Counted from the stretch's first letter, positions 9,324-18,465 are shown. The stretch: 64,000 nt of DNA from CAZDXB01 sp964509335 (GCA_964509335.1 CAZDXB010000003.1:1-64000), one strand, 5' to 3'. Made by a program: numbers and translations. The notes: generated by a model from the letters alone, not told the origin.

Positions 9324-10037
9324 ATGGAGCCTGCGCGCAGACGTATAATGATTAAATTGAGCGGCGAAGCCCTAATGGGCGAGAAGCAGCCTTTCGGTAT
9401 TGACCCGGAAGTATTAAAGCGCTTCGCCGTCGAATTAAAAGAGATTTGGGAGATGGGTTTCCAAATAGGCGTCGTTTTAGGCGGAGGCAATATCTTCAGA
9501 GGCATTCAAGCCGCCGCGCACGGCATTCACAAGGTATCCGGCGATTATATGGGGATGTTGGCTACGGTTATTAATTCCGTCGCTTTTCAGAACGCTTTGG
9601 AGAAAGAAGGAGTTCCTACGCGTCTTCAAACCGCTATTAAAATGGAACAAGTCGCCGAGCCTTTTATTAGAAGAAGAGCAATAAGGCATTTGGAGAAGAA
9701 TCGCATAGCGCTTTTTGGAGCGGGAACCGGCAATCCGTATTTTACGACTGATACAGCCGCCGTTTTAAGAGCTATTGAAATAGAAGCCGACACGATTATT
9801 AAAGGAACTAGAGTAGAGGGCGTTTTCGATTCAGACCCAGAAAAGAATCCCGACGCTAAGTTTTTTGAGGAATTAACTTATTTAGACGTCTTGGAAAAAG
9901 ATTTGAGAGTGATGGACCATACCGCTCTGACTTTATGCCGCGAGAACAAATTGCCTATTGTAGTCGTTAACGTCAATAAACGAGGCAATTTAAAGAAATT
10001 GCTAAGGGGAGAAAAGTTAGGAACTGTCGTAAAATAA
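9324..10037 (+). CDS. pyrH: UMP kinase
   Basis: PyrH phosphorylates UMP to UDP, the bacterial hexameric enzyme of the amino acid kinase fold. In 237 residues it shows [12 protein letters not shown] at the start, [40 protein letters not shown] and a C-terminal [19 protein letters not shown]. It sits 19 bases after tsf in the rpsB-tsf-pyrH-frr run found across bacteria, which links pyrimidine supply to translation genes. Confidence 0.97.
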   Translation: MEPARRRIMIKLSGEALMGEKQPFGIDPEVLKRFAVELKEIWEMGFQIGVVLGGGNIFRGIQAAAHGIHKVSGDYMGMLATVINSVAFQNALEKEGVPTRLQTAIKMEQVAEPFIRRRAIRHLEKNRIALFGAGTGNPYFTTDTAAVLRAIEIEADTIIKGTRVEGVFDSDPEKNPDAKFFEELTYLDVLEKDLRVMDHTALTLCRENKLPIVVVNVNKRGNLKKLLRGEKLGTVVK

Positions 10038-10078
10038 TGTTAAATTTGCATTAAATTTGAATAAATTTTGGAGTCGCT

Positions 10079-10639
10079 ATGGAAGTAAAAGATATTCTTA
10101 AGAATACTAAGCAAGAGATGAAAAAGTCCCTTGAATTTACTAAAAAGCAGCTCGACAAAGTTAGAACGGGACGCGCTTCCACATCGCTAGTGGACGGCGT
10201 AAAAGTTAACTACTACGGCGCGCCTACGCCTTTGACGCAGGTAGCCAGCCTTTCCGCGCCTGACGCGAGAACTATAGTAATTCAGCCTTGGGACAAATCG
10301 GTAATAGCCGATATAGAAAAAGCTATATTGCAAGCCGATTTGGGTTTTAATCCTCAAAACGACGGCAACGTAATAAGAATACCTGTGCCGCCTTTGACCG
10401 AGGAGCGCAGGAAGGAATTTGTCAAAAGGAGCAAAGAAATCGCAGAGGAAGGCAAAATAGCCGTTAGAAATATTCGTCGCGACAATATTGAAATTTTGAG
10501 GGAAGAAGAAAAACAGAGCGCTATTTCGGAAGACGAGCTAAGGAACGGAGAAGACGATATACAAAATATAACGGACGATTTTACGGCTCAAATCGACGAA
10601 TTGCAAGACAACAAAGAAAAAGAATTGATGGAAGATTAA
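10079..10639 (+). CDS. frr: ribosome recycling factor
   Basis: Frr splits post-termination ribosomes with EF-G. The 186-residue protein has the three-helix core with LDKVRTGRAS, VNYYGAPTPLTQVAS, TIVIQPWDKSVIADIEKAI and IRIPVPPLTEERRKE. The length is the family norm. It closes the protein part of the operon; tRNA-Val starts nine bases after its stop and is probably processed from the same transcript. Confidence 0.97.
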   Translation: MEVKDILKNTKQEMKKSLEFTKKQLDKVRTGRASTSLVDGVKVNYYGAPTPLTQVASLSAPDARTIVIQPWDKSVIADIEKAILQADLGFNPQNDGNVIRIPVPPLTEERRKEFVKRSKEIAEEGKIAVRNIRRDNIEILREEEKQSAISEDELRNGEDDIQNITDDFTAQIDELQDNKEKELMED

Positions 10640-10648
10640 TCGATAGTT

Positions 10649-10723
10649 GGGCTCGTAGCTCAGTTGGTCAAGAGCGCTGCCTTGACACGGCAGAGGTCGC
10701 TTGTTCGAATCAAGTCGAGCCCA
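10649..10723 (+). tRNA. tRNA-Val (GAC)
   Basis: A 75-base cloverleaf: acceptor stem GGGCUCG with CGAGCCC, D-arm GCUCAGUUGGUCAAGAGC, anticodon stem CUGCC/GGCAG around the loop UUGACAC (anticodon GAC, valine), T-arm with GUUCGAAUC, discriminator A. CCA is not encoded. It begins nine bases after frr. Confidence 0.93.
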
Positions 10724-10846
10724 CTATAAACCAATCAGGTTACAATGCTTCGGATTCTAATATTATCATTCCCAATTAATCTTAAAACTATAATATTTAA
10801 ACGCGTGAATCAGTTTTCTTGTTTTTATTTTATAAAGCGTTATTCA

Positions 10847-10854
10847 TAAATTTG
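10847..10854 (+). promoter_or_regulatory. candidate -7 element upstream of the hydrolase gene
   Basis: TAAATTTG is a perfect TAnnTTTG box. Twenty bases upstream is TTTT rather than TTTG, one mismatch. A GGGAGG ribosome site (10864-10869) and the ATG at 10875 follow, which supports a new transcription unit after tRNA-Val. Confidence 0.45.
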
Positions 10855-10874
10855 GATAAACAAGGGAGGTTGCT

Positions 10875-11531
10875 ATGAAACCATACGTTACGACTAACAC
10901 GCTCGAACAAAAGACTCGAGAGTGGTTAAAGGAAATTGAGCCTTTTAATCAACATCAAATGTCTTTTAATAAGGATAAGTCGGCGCTTCTCGTTATTGAT
11001 ATGCAGGATTTCTTTCTGAATCCCGAATCGCCGACTTTCACTTGCGGAGGAGCGGCAATTCTGCCACAATTGAAACGGTTGATTCAGGCTTTTCGCAAAG
11101 CAGGCAGACCTGTTATTTATACTAGGCATATTCACCATCCCGACAAAATTGACGCCGGCATTATGGGATGGTGGTGGGATGGTATGTGTGTCGAAGGAAG
11201 TCCTGAAAGCGAGATGCATAAGGATATAAAGCCTTTGCCAAACGAAAAAGTAGTCGATAAACATAGATATTCGGCGTTATATAATACTGATTTGGAAACG
11301 GTTCTGCGGTGTTCAAAAATTGAGGACGTCGTCGTATCAGGAATAATGACTAATATGTGTTGCGAATCTACCGCTCGTGATTTATTCTATAGGGATTATA
11401 AAGTATTCTTTTTAGCCGACGCAACGGGAAGCGTTAACGAAGAGATGCATCTGGCTAGCCTTTTGAATCTGGCGTTTGGATTCGCTTTTGTTACTACCGC
11501 CGATTTGATAAGACAAAGCCTCGAGGATTAA
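10875..11531 (+). CDS. isochorismatase-family cysteine hydrolase
   Basis: A 218-residue hydrolase of the isochorismatase fold. The catalytic triad is visible: Asp42 in LLVIDMQDFF, Lys129 in VVDKHRYSA and Cys162 in MTNMCCEST, with a second Cys next to it. The family includes isochorismatase, nicotinamidase and N-carbamoyl hydrolases; WWWDGM around residue 99 and the SALYNTDLE segment resemble general amidases, but the substrate cannot be assigned. It stands alone with its own ribosome site (GGGAGG) after tRNA-Val. Confidence 0.85.
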   Translation: MKPYVTTNTLEQKTREWLKEIEPFNQHQMSFNKDKSALLVIDMQDFFLNPESPTFTCGGAAILPQLKRLIQAFRKAGRPVIYTRHIHHPDKIDAGIMGWWWDGMCVEGSPESEMHKDIKPLPNEKVVDKHRYSALYNTDLETVLRCSKIEDVVVSGIMTNMCCESTARDLFYRDYKVFFLADATGSVNEEMHLASLLNLAFGFAFVTTADLIRQSLED

Positions 11532-11619
11532 GCCAATTTTAACGATATATTATTGAGAAATATAAGAAATTTTTATTTCAATCGTTATTAAGTCTATGTG
11601 AAAATAAAGAATATTCGAT

Positions 11620-12024
11620 ATGTCTTTGCAAAAGGTAGTGGATTTGTTGATGTTTCGCCTGCCGAGCGACGAGGATAGTCATTCTCGCGAGCCACAGGTA
11701 ACGGTGGGCTCTATCGTTTGGGGAATCCTTTTGCGGTCGATAGTTTTGGTGCTTTTGGTTACTTTAGCTTTGGAAAGCCTTGCGTTGCGGCAATATTGGT
11801 GGATGATGCTGTTTATTATTTGGTTCGCCGCGGCTTATCCCGGTTGGATTCAATATAAAAAATATCAGGAGCGGATGGACGATTTTAAGGAATCAACTCT
11901 TTGCGGTTCTTGCGCTCATTTCGATTCGGGAAGCCAGCTGTGCCGTTTGCACGACGAACACGTAAGTTCCGATTATATCCCCTGCGACGGTTTGGATTGG
12001 GAGCCGGTTAACGACGACGAATAA
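11620..12024 (+). CDS. small membrane protein with cysteine-rich tail, unknown function
   Basis: I do not recognise this 134-residue protein. Two hydrophobic stretches, about residues 28-50 and 55-73, look like a helical hairpin in the inner membrane. The C-terminal domain has CGSCAHF, then LCRLHDEH and IPCDGLDWEPV, giving four cysteines in a C-x2-C-x11-C-x13-C arrangement with nearby histidines that could bind zinc or an iron-sulphur cluster (inference). The stop lies eight bases from the end of the convergent GWxTD gene. Confidence 0.6.
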   Translation: MSLQKVVDLLMFRLPSDEDSHSREPQVTVGSIVWGILLRSIVLVLLVTLALESLALRQYWWMMLFIIWFAAAYPGWIQYKKYQERMDDFKESTLCGSCAHFDSGSQLCRLHDEHVSSDYIPCDGLDWEPVNDDE

Positions 12025-12032
12025 TTTGCGAA

Positions 12033-13406
12033 CTATTTAACGCCTTTCGCGTCTATTAGCTTCCATCTCTTAGTTCCAATAAGTTTAAATTTGAAAGCTT
12101 TTCCGGCTTGAAGGTATTTCCATATTTCGTAGGTTTCGTCTTCTTCTAATTTTTTTTCCTTTTTATCGGGCGGACCGTATAATATATAAATTTTGCCTTT
12201 GTCGGTTTCGATTCCATTCTTTTTTCTGGGCGTTTTAAAGTTGTAGTACGCGTAGTCCGCTCTTTTAAAATACTCAGCCATCGCCTCGTTGTAAGCGGTC
12301 GCAGGCGATGGGTCCTTTTTCTTCCAGTAGTCGATAATCCACTTCGAGGCTTTTACTTCGTTTAAATCTTCTAATTCCTCGTGCTCATCTTCGGTTAGCA
12401 CATAATACATAGTTTCTATCGCTAAATCCAAATTGTTTAAAACGGCAGGCTTGTCTTCCCAAATCATTTCAAAATAACGAGTCGTCGTATCGCCCGTTTC
12501 CGAATCGATAATTTTTAATTCGTAACCGCCCGGATATGCTTCTTTTCTAGACAAAGGAATTTCAAGAAAGCCAATATTAGGCTTGTTTGGTTTTTCGGTC
12601 TCGACGTTTGCTATTTTTAACCTTGGGTAGTCTTTGCTGTTAGGATAATCGAGTTGAATTTCAACGTTGGGTTTTGCGGTTTTTACTCCCGTAACGCGAT
12701 AATCCGAGTCGAAAATCAATCCCTGTTCGCTTTTTTCTTTATGATAGCGGCAGACGTAAGAATATTTCACGGATTTTTCGTCGTATAGAATTGGAATCAA
12801 CAAAGTTAAATTTTTTGAGGAGAATTCCGCTTTTTTGTTTAGAATGTATGGATAATAAAAGGCGGAGCCGTTTTGGTTGACTTTCGAAGCGTAAATCGGC
12901 TCTCCAATTGAGCTTCCAACTGATTTATCGCATATTAGGCTGTCTTTTCTTTTTCCGAGCCTAATATTTTTTGAGCTTTGGTCGCTTAATCTGTATTTAG
13001 CTTTTTGGCAGTTTTGGGTAATATCAACAAAAAAGCCGCCGCGAATGAAATCTTTTTTGGAGACGACTTTATCGAAGCTGTCCGTTTCAATCGTGTCTTC
13101 CCAGACGCCTCTTTGTCTTATGATGCCTCTTTCGTCCTCGAATTCTATTTCAAATTTTGGAACGGAGAAGAATTTGCCGTATTTGCCGCTGTTTATATCG
13201 TATTTTTCGAAAGAAATCAAATCGTAGGTAAAGCGATATAAAACTAAAACGCAAGCGGAATCTTGTGTTTTGGGCAAATAGTTTGTAGCCACAAATAGCT
13301 TTTTGTTTTGTTTGAAGCGTCTTTCTCTTTTTAAATAGTCTTGCGATATAAGGTTTGAACTCAATAGTAAACCAAGAATCAGAATTAAGAGATATTTTGT
13401 TGCCAT
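12033..13406 (-). CDS. GWxTD domain-containing exported protein
   Basis: A 457-residue protein with a signal peptide (MATKYLLILILGLLLSSNLIS). The long middle region has beta-rich domains of unknown role. The C terminus, from about residue 345, matches the GWxTD domain: a helical stretch with an FKRADYAYYNF segment, then GIETDKGKIYILYGPPD, where the motif Trp is replaced by Ile, followed by YEIWKY. GWxTD proteins are common in Chlorobi/Ignavibacteria-type genomes and are functionally uncharacterised. It follows ruvX by seven bases on the same strand, so the two are probably co-transcribed. Confidence 0.75.
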   Translation of the reverse strand: MATKYLLILILGLLLSSNLISQDYLKRERRFKQNKKLFVATNYLPKTQDSACVLVLYRFTYDLISFEKYDINSGKYGKFFSVPKFEIEFEDERGIIRQRGVWEDTIETDSFDKVVSKKDFIRGGFFVDITQNCQKAKYRLSDQSSKNIRLGKRKDSLICDKSVGSSIGEPIYASKVNQNGSAFYYPYILNKKAEFSSKNLTLLIPILYDEKSVKYSYVCRYHKEKSEQGLIFDSDYRVTGVKTAKPNVEIQLDYPNSKDYPRLKIANVETEKPNKPNIGFLEIPLSRKEAYPGGYELKIIDSETGDTTTRYFEMIWEDKPAVLNNLDLAIETMYYVLTEDEHEELEDLNEVKASKWIIDYWKKKDPSPATAYNEAMAEYFKRADYAYYNFKTPRKKNGIETDKGKIYILYGPPDKKEKKLEEDETYEIWKYLQAGKAFKFKLIGTKRWKLIDAKGVK

Positions 13407-13413
13407 AGTTTGT

Positions 13414-13860
13414 TTAGTATAATTCGTTCAAAAAATTCTTTAAAATAATAGCCGCGGCTATTTTATCTTTAGCTCCTTTTTTACTCCGTTTCTTCCTTTT
13501 CTTTCCAATTTCCAGCATAGTCGAGACCGCTTCCCGCGAACTATACGACTCGTCGTAAGCAAAGACGGGCAAACCGGTTTTTTCCTTCAATTGTTCGATG
13601 AATTTTTCGATTATCTCGACGAGTTCGCTTTCTTTGTCGTCGTCTCTGTATGGGATTCCTACTACTACGGCGGCGGCTTCTTCTTGTTTTAGGCTCTCTG
13701 TTACTTCTCGCCAGAAATCCGGTTTAGTCGGGTCGAAAATACGTTTCGGCGTAACGGATATATGAAGCGCGTCGCAGACGGCGAAGCCCACTCTTTTTAA
13801 CCCGTAATCGAAGGCGGCTAAGCGCTTGCCTTCTAGTTTATTTCGTATATCGTCTTTCAT
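13414..13860 (-). CDS. ruvX: putative pre-16S rRNA nuclease / Holliday junction resolvase YqgF
   Basis: A 148-residue RNase H-like protein of the YqgF/RuvX family, implicated in 16S rRNA 5' maturation and proposed as a resolvase (family knowledge). The first catalytic Asp is in AAFDYGLKRVGFAVCD near residue 18. VVGIPY, the mid-chain EEAAAVVVGIP strand and AYDESYSSREA match the fold, and DKIAAAIILKNFL closes it with the last acidic residue. It is upstream of the GWxTD gene on the minus strand. Confidence 0.92.
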   Translation of the reverse strand: MKDDIRNKLEGKRLAAFDYGLKRVGFAVCDALHISVTPKRIFDPTKPDFWREVTESLKQEEAAAVVVGIPYRDDDKESELVEIIEKFIEQLKEKTGLPVFAYDESYSSREAVSTMLEIGKKRKKRSKKGAKDKIAAAIILKNFLNELY

Positions 13861-13983
13861 ACCGCCGCTGGATATAATCCGCTATTATGTAATAATTACT
13901 TTAGCAATATATGAATAATTGAACGGAATATCTTTAAATAGGGGGGTGATTGAGTTCTAAAGGGATGTTGAGAGGTAAAAGAT

Positions 13984-14007
13984 AGGGGCTAAAGATTTTT
14001 AGCCCCT
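13984..14007 (-). terminator. terminator hairpin after the porin gene
   Basis: A 10-bp perfect stem AGGGGCTAAA / TTTAGCCCCT (13984-13993 with 13998-14007) around a four-base loop lies about 30 bases past the stop of the minus-strand porin gene. On the minus strand it is followed by ATCTTTTA, a modest T-rich stretch. Confidence 0.6.
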
Positions 14008-14037
14008 ACAACAAAATCTCGTGATATTCTGGGAAAT

Positions 14038-15132
14038 CTACTGGATTTTATATCCCAGATGTATTTGCATAGTTAGTTTAAGAGCGTTTATCGGGTCGAT
14101 GTCGTCGTTTTTGAACGTTTGTCTGTCGAAATCGAGAATAAGAACGTTTCTGTCGCCAAAATCGTAGCCTACGCCGGCGATGGCTCTCGTATAATCGTCG
14201 TTTTCCGCGTCGAGATTCGGGTCGAACGAGTCGTAACGTCCGATTATTTTCCAGTCGCCGAATTTACCTTCGGCGAAAACGGAAAAGCCCTCGTATTCCG
14301 CCGTAGTTAAATTTTCTGTTATCATATTTCCCTTTTGGTTGCCCGTTCCTTTTACGCCCTGAGCCGCTAGGGTTAGATATTTGCTTTGGTAGGAAACTAG
14401 AACGCAGTTGGTTTGCCAGTCGGGGATTTTTGAGCTGTCTTTTAATATTTCGCTCGTATTGCCTTTTCCGAACGTTCCGAAATAGGAAAATTGTAATCCG
14501 GGTATTACTTCGGGGAGCGGTCTTAGCGTTAATCTGCCTTCGAACGTTTTGTTTTCGTTTTCTTCAGCGGCGTGATAGCCGCCGCCGTTGTATAATCCAA
14601 AAGCAACGCTTCCGTATTTGCCCGGATAGTATTTGCTAACTTCTTTCTGGTATTTCTCGCTCATTTTACCGCCGAGTAATGAAGAAAAAGTAAAGCCTAT
14701 GTCCGCGGAGTTAAATAATCCGGCGCGCTCCATAAACATAGTTCCCTGCATACGATATAAATTGAGATGCTCTTCGAAGTCGAGCCAAGGCATATGAACG
14801 ATTCCGAATTCTACGCCGGGGTCGGTGAAAACGAGGAAATCGCCTAGATGAAAATTAGCGTAAACGTATTTTAATCTGTTTCCAAAAGAACCGGATTTGT
14901 CTTGATGCGCGTCCATCGTTATTCTGTAGCTTAAAAATTCGTTGTAATCGCCTTTTAGCGTAAAGTAGGCTCTTTTGATTAAGAATTGGTTAACGTTTGA
15001 TTCATCCTCGTTAAATTGGGATTCATAGGATAAGTAGCTTAAATTTGATAATTTTAGCGACGGCTTTGACTTTGCCGAGACGAATAAAGAAACGAATAAA
15101 ATAACAATTGCGAACGTCGTAATTTTTTTCAT
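14038..15132 (-). CDS. outer-membrane porin-like beta-barrel protein
   Basis: A 364-residue exported protein with a signal peptide (MKKITTFAIVILFVSLFVSA). The mature part alternates short beta-strands with turns throughout: KRAYFTLKGDYNEFLSYRI, RLKYVYANFH, GVEFGIVHMPW, GSVAFGLYNGGG, LTLRPLPEVIPGLQFSYFG, and a last strand ending in HLGYKIQ. This layout resembles phosphate-selective porin O/P-type barrels of Bacteroidota. The substrate is unknown. It is a single gene with its own 3' hairpin. Confidence 0.7.
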   Translation of the reverse strand: MKKITTFAIVILFVSLFVSAKSKPSLKLSNLSYLSYESQFNEDESNVNQFLIKRAYFTLKGDYNEFLSYRITMDAHQDKSGSFGNRLKYVYANFHLGDFLVFTDPGVEFGIVHMPWLDFEEHLNLYRMQGTMFMERAGLFNSADIGFTFSSLLGGKMSEKYQKEVSKYYPGKYGSVAFGLYNGGGYHAAEENENKTFEGRLTLRPLPEVIPGLQFSYFGTFGKGNTSEILKDSSKIPDWQTNCVLVSYQSKYLTLAAQGVKGTGNQKGNMITENLTTAEYEGFSVFAEGKFGDWKIIGRYDSFDPNLDAENDDYTRAIAGVGYDFGDRNVLILDFDRQTFKNDDIDPINALKLTMQIHLGYKIQ

Positions 15133-15319
15133 AACAAATCCTTAATATTATATAAACAATAAAGTTAATTTGCAAGCTATGATGGTCGCAGTTTACGGAT
15201 TTTATGTTATTTCAATATGAATACTATGTTAATGTTTTATTAATTTAAATTGCGTTCAAAACGGTTGATATTAATACAATATTAACTATTCATTGATTCG
15301 GCTTGTCGCGTTTCCCCTC

Positions 15320-15343
15320 CTTCCAAAAATCCGATTTTGGAAG
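15320..15343. repeat. REP-like palindrome
   Basis: A 9-bp stem CTTCCAAAA / TTTTGGAAG with a six-base ATCCGA loop. It belongs to a set of similar small palindromes in this window that have CCAAA / TTTGG cores. Confidence 0.55.
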
Positions 15344-15390
15344 TATGTTTATATCATACGTCAGTAGTTCAAGAATCCTCTACCAATTCT

Positions 15391-15418
15391 TTCCTCGCCA
15401 AATCGGAGTTTGGCGAGG
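15391..15418. repeat. REP-like palindrome
   Basis: An 11-bp perfect stem TCCTCGCCAAA / TTTGGCGAGGA around a six-base loop TCGGAG. The core resembles the palindrome at 26651-26672. Confidence 0.55.
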
Positions 15419-15508
15419 AGATAGTTTTAGTCAGTAAACCTATTCGCTTTACGTTAACGAAGTAGGCGGTCATAATTTAATTTACGAAGAAGTCGGGGGA
15501 TATATTAG

Positions 15509-16939
15509 CTACTTTCCAGCGAACAAATTTCTCTGCATCGGTTTTACCTGGAGTCTATAAACGCTATAATAGCCTTGAATGTTGGGATACATAAGCGAGT
15601 AGCATCTAAATTCTTGTGAATATATTTTATGGTATTTTTCTTGGAGATAGTTTTTCTTTAAATCGTAAGTTAGACGGGGATGAATTAAGCCGTTTAGAAC
15701 AACGTAATCGTATTCGCCTTCTCTGATATTCTCTATCGTTTCAATGTAAGACTGTTCGTTCGACAGGCGATACAAATAATTGTTTTTTAATTTAAAGTTA
15801 ACGTAAAATAAATATTTATCTTCCGAGTAAACGGAGGAGTTGGAGTTTATTTTTCCGTTCATAAATTTGACTACGGCTTGAGTGTTGGGGTACGAATTTT
15901 CTAGTCGGCTGGTTTGCCAGATAGAAAGCGCCGCTAGAAAGTAGAGGGTAAAAATCGCCGAGATTTTATACTGCGAGCTGATTTTCAAGAAACGGTTTAT
16001 CAGCAAACCGGCGATGGGCGAAAGGAATACCAAGCTGAAAGAAATCGCTCGATAGACGTTGAATTGGTCGTTGACGAAAATCTGAAAAACGGGGATAACA
16101 AGCGATAATATTAGAAAGTAGTAGAGAGTTCTTCTCAAGAAAGTTTCCTTCCAGACCATTTGAGTTTCCGCTATCGCTATCATAACAGGAATAGCCAGAA
16201 AGCTAGCTATTTCAATAACAGTTTTTAAATACGAAGCTTGCTCGGTCAGGTTAGCAAGACCGCCGAAAAATTCAAACAAGAAATTCTCGCCGTAAATAAA
16301 AATAAACGCTAAGGATATAACAACAACGGCGATAGCGTAAATAATCGATTGACGCGCTTGTTTTTTGTATGTATAGGCGACGAAAAAAGGAAATAGAAGT
16401 ATCAAATAGTAATTAGAAACGGCGGCTAAAACGTATAGAAAAGCGGATAAAGTAAGAAGCGGAACCGTTTTATCGTCTCGTCTCATACTTTCAGCTCCGC
16501 TCCACAAAGCCGCTAAGAAAAACGTTAGAGAAATTATGTCCGGTCCGGCGTATTTGGAAATAAAGATAAACGGCGAGAGCAATGAAAAGAAAATTAGGGA
16601 GTAAACGGACGCTTCTTTGTTTTGCGTAACCGAGAAGGAGAATTTGTAGAAGAAGAACATACTAAGGACGCTTAAGATAAGAGCGATAATCCGTCCGCCG
16701 AGCTTGCCGAAAAGAGCCGTTCCAATTCCGCAAAATATCGCCGGGAAGCTAGAAGACATAGAGTCGATATCAGCGGCTCGAGCGCTCGACAGAATCCTTT
16801 CGCCGAGAAAGACAAAAGAGTTTTCCAGCGGTGAAAGAGCGTTGTAAGTTAAGTCGAGTCTCAACCAGAGAATTACGACGAAAATTGGCGCCAGCCAAGG
16901 CAAGTTCTTTAGAAATTCTTTATTTTTAGCTCGTTCCAT
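15509..16939 (-). CDS. GT-C-like polytopic membrane protein
   Basis: About 476 residues from the ATG at 16939; a TTG at 16987 would add 16 charged residues and neither start has a clear ribosome site. About ten hydrophobic helices cover the first 370 residues, followed by a soluble C-terminal domain. The first loop contains WLRLDLTYNALSPLENSFVF, where the Asp occupies the position of the catalytic Asp of GT-C glycosyltransferases using polyprenyl-phosphate donors. The overall layout fits that fold (inference). Donor and acceptor cannot be named, and no glycan cluster surrounds it. Confidence 0.6.
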   Translation of the reverse strand: MERAKNKEFLKNLPWLAPIFVVILWLRLDLTYNALSPLENSFVFLGERILSSARAADIDSMSSSFPAIFCGIGTALFGKLGGRIIALILSVLSMFFFYKFSFSVTQNKEASVYSLIFFSLLSPFIFISKYAGPDIISLTFFLAALWSGAESMRRDDKTVPLLTLSAFLYVLAAVSNYYLILLFPFFVAYTYKKQARQSIIYAIAVVVISLAFIFIYGENFLFEFFGGLANLTEQASYLKTVIEIASFLAIPVMIAIAETQMVWKETFLRRTLYYFLILSLVIPVFQIFVNDQFNVYRAISFSLVFLSPIAGLLINRFLKISSQYKISAIFTLYFLAALSIWQTSRLENSYPNTQAVVKFMNGKINSNSSVYSEDKYLFYVNFKLKNNYLYRLSNEQSYIETIENIREGEYDYVVLNGLIHPRLTYDLKKNYLQEKYHKIYSQEFRCYSLMYPNIQGYYSVYRLQVKPMQRNLFAGK

Positions 16940-17000
16940 TATTTTAATTTTATCGCTTATGTAAAACGTCAATTTACGATTTTTCAATTTGAAATAAAAT

Positions 17001-17031
17001 TTTGATTGTAAAGCTTTATTTGATAATTTAG
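17001..17031 (+). promoter_or_regulatory. promoter of the cobalamin uptake operon
   Basis: TTTG at 17001-17004, 19 bases, then TAATTTAG at 17024-17031, a one-mismatch Bacteroidota promoter. Transcription would begin just before the riboswitch. Confidence 0.55.
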
Positions 17032-17048
17032 GTTTTTACGTTAAAGGT

Positions 17049-17220
17049 TTTGCGTTCGTTCTTTGTAATATGCGTAAAAGGGAAGCGGGTGAAAATCCCG
17101 CGCGGTAGCGCCGCTGTAACGGGTACGACTTTTTTCAGGCTTGTTGAAGCCGCCACTGTTCATTACGAATGGGAAGGCGAAAAAAGGAGGATAATCCCGA
17201 AGCCAGAAGACCTGCCTTTA
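17049..17220 (+). promoter_or_regulatory. cobalamin (B12) riboswitch
   Basis: The conserved core of an adenosylcobalamin-type aptamer is easy to follow: AAAAGGGAAGCGGGTGAAAA at 17076-17095, GCGGTAGCGCCGCTGTAACG in 17102-17121, CCACTGTTC near 17153, GGGAAGGCG near 17171, and the B12 box AGCCAGAAGACCTGCCT at 17201-17217. It sits about 170 bases before the first gene of the uptake operon, so cobalamin binding should shut that operon down, probably by hiding the ribosome site or terminating transcription. Exact ends are approximate. Confidence 0.95.
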
Positions 17221-17385
17221 TCGCTCGTTGGCTTGCGCCGAAAGGCGTAGAAAGTCCGCGCATAACGGATTCAATGAGGGAACTTCGAGGTTTACATATT
17301 TATGAGCAATCGCTATTTAAAGCGTTTGACTTGCTAAATCTTGGTTTTCCCTCTCAGTATTTTAAAAAAATATATGGGAGGAGTT

Positions 17386-18465
17386 ATGAACTTCAGATTA
17401 TCTTTTTTTTTAGCAGTTGTTTTGATTTTCGTTTATTCTTGTTCGGAAAACGATTCTACTTCGCCGGTAAAACTGCCGGATTACTCTGTATTAAAAGATA
17501 TAGAAGTAGGTCGCCAGCCCGCGAAAGTTTATTTCGATTCGGAGAAAAATCAATTCCACGTCTTTTGTATCGGGCTTGACAAAAATTTCAACCAACAAAA
17601 AGACGAGGGCGACGAAAATCCGTCTTGGTGGATTATCGACGCCGCTAATTTAGATTCCGCCGAAAAAGCGAAAGATTTTGAATTCGGTTATATGGGATTT
17701 CCCTTGCGACCTTTTGTCGATTGGACGGAAAGAAAGATTTATACTCTTTGGAACGAAAACGCGATAAGAGTTTACGATTTGGATAATTATCAAATGATTT
17801 CGGAAATTGAAACCGAATATAGAATTACCGCTATTTCAAAAAAGGGAGATTTGTTGTATTTGAGCGTATCGCCGCTATTCGGAGAGCAAGGAGAAGTTGT
17901 AGTTGTTCGAGTTGGAAGCGGAGAAGAGCTTTTTTCCTTTGACGCGCATATAAACGTTCATCAAACGGAGCATTTCGAATTTGACGGCGAGGATTATCTC
18001 GCTATTATCGGTGTTGGCGTTGGTAAGGACGACGGCTCGATTCAGTTCGCGAAAATTGTCGGCGACAGTTTGTCTCTTGTCGAGGAATATACGGCTTTGG
18101 GAGATTTGGCGAATCATTTTTACGCGGGCGAAAGTAAAGGAGCGCTTGTTTTGAACGGCTCGCATCAGGTTTCTATATTCGACTTTAACGATTTCGCCGT
18201 CGCCAATACAATCCCGACGCTTACAGATGGCTTCAATGGACCCAGAGAAGCGGTAATTAAAGGAGATAACGTTTTTGTTACTACTTATAACGCTGATTTA
18301 AGAATATTCGGCGTCGTTTCGGGAAATTTAAAGCAAACAATAGAACTCCCCGGCAAGGGCGAGGGCTTTGCCTTCGACGATAACGGGAATATCGCCGTGT
18401 GCAATATTAATATGGCTAATTCATACGACGCTTACAATTACGTCTCAATAATCGCTCTCGAATAA
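17386..18465 (+). CDS. surface lipoprotein, beta-propeller-like, B12 operon (BtuG-like)
   Basis: A 359-residue lipoprotein from the ATG at 17386, which follows GGGAGGAG; a TTG at 17341 is rejected. The signal ends in LIFVYSC, a lipobox with Cys19. The mature part consists of repeated four-strand blocks such as IRVYDLDNYQMISEIE, ISKKGDLLYLSV and AVIKGDNVFVTTYNADLRIFGV, as in YncE/BtuG-type propellers. BtuG proteins of Bacteroidetes capture cobalamin outside the cell and sit on BtuB (family knowledge). Its place right after a B12 riboswitch and one base overlapping btuB supports that role. Confidence 0.72.
   Translation: MNFRLSFFLAVVLIFVYSCSENDSTSPVKLPDYSVLKDIEVGRQPAKVYFDSEKNQFHVFCIGLDKNFNQQKDEGDENPSWWIIDAANLDSAEKAKDFEFGYMGFPLRPFVDWTERKIYTLWNENAIRVYDLDNYQMISEIETEYRITAISKKGDLLYLSVSPLFGEQGEVVVVRVGSGEELFSFDAHINVHQTEHFEFDGEDYLAIIGVGVGKDDGSIQFAKIVGDSLSLVEEYTALGDLANHFYAGESKGALVLNGSHQVSIFDFNDFAVANTIPTLTDGFNGPREAVIKGDNVFVTTYNADLRIFGVVSGNLKQTIELPGKGEGFAFDDNGNIAVCNINMANSYDAYNYVSIIALE

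Larger units (their letters stand above)
15133..15508. other. intergenic region with REP-like hairpins
   Basis: No gene is visible here. It contains the upstream region of the porin gene (near 15133-15200) and two strong hairpins described separately. On the minus strand these lie downstream of the GT-C-like gene and may end its transcript. Confidence 0.6.

Noticed and set aside
10724..10846. Additional RNA gene or REP element after tRNA-Val
   Set aside because: Only a half-match to the palindrome family (TCATTCCCAATT) is present and it lacks the second arm.
17169..17579. Protein-coding frame across the riboswitch
   Set aside because: It covers the conserved aptamer and overlaps the lipoprotein start in another frame; no family is recognisable.
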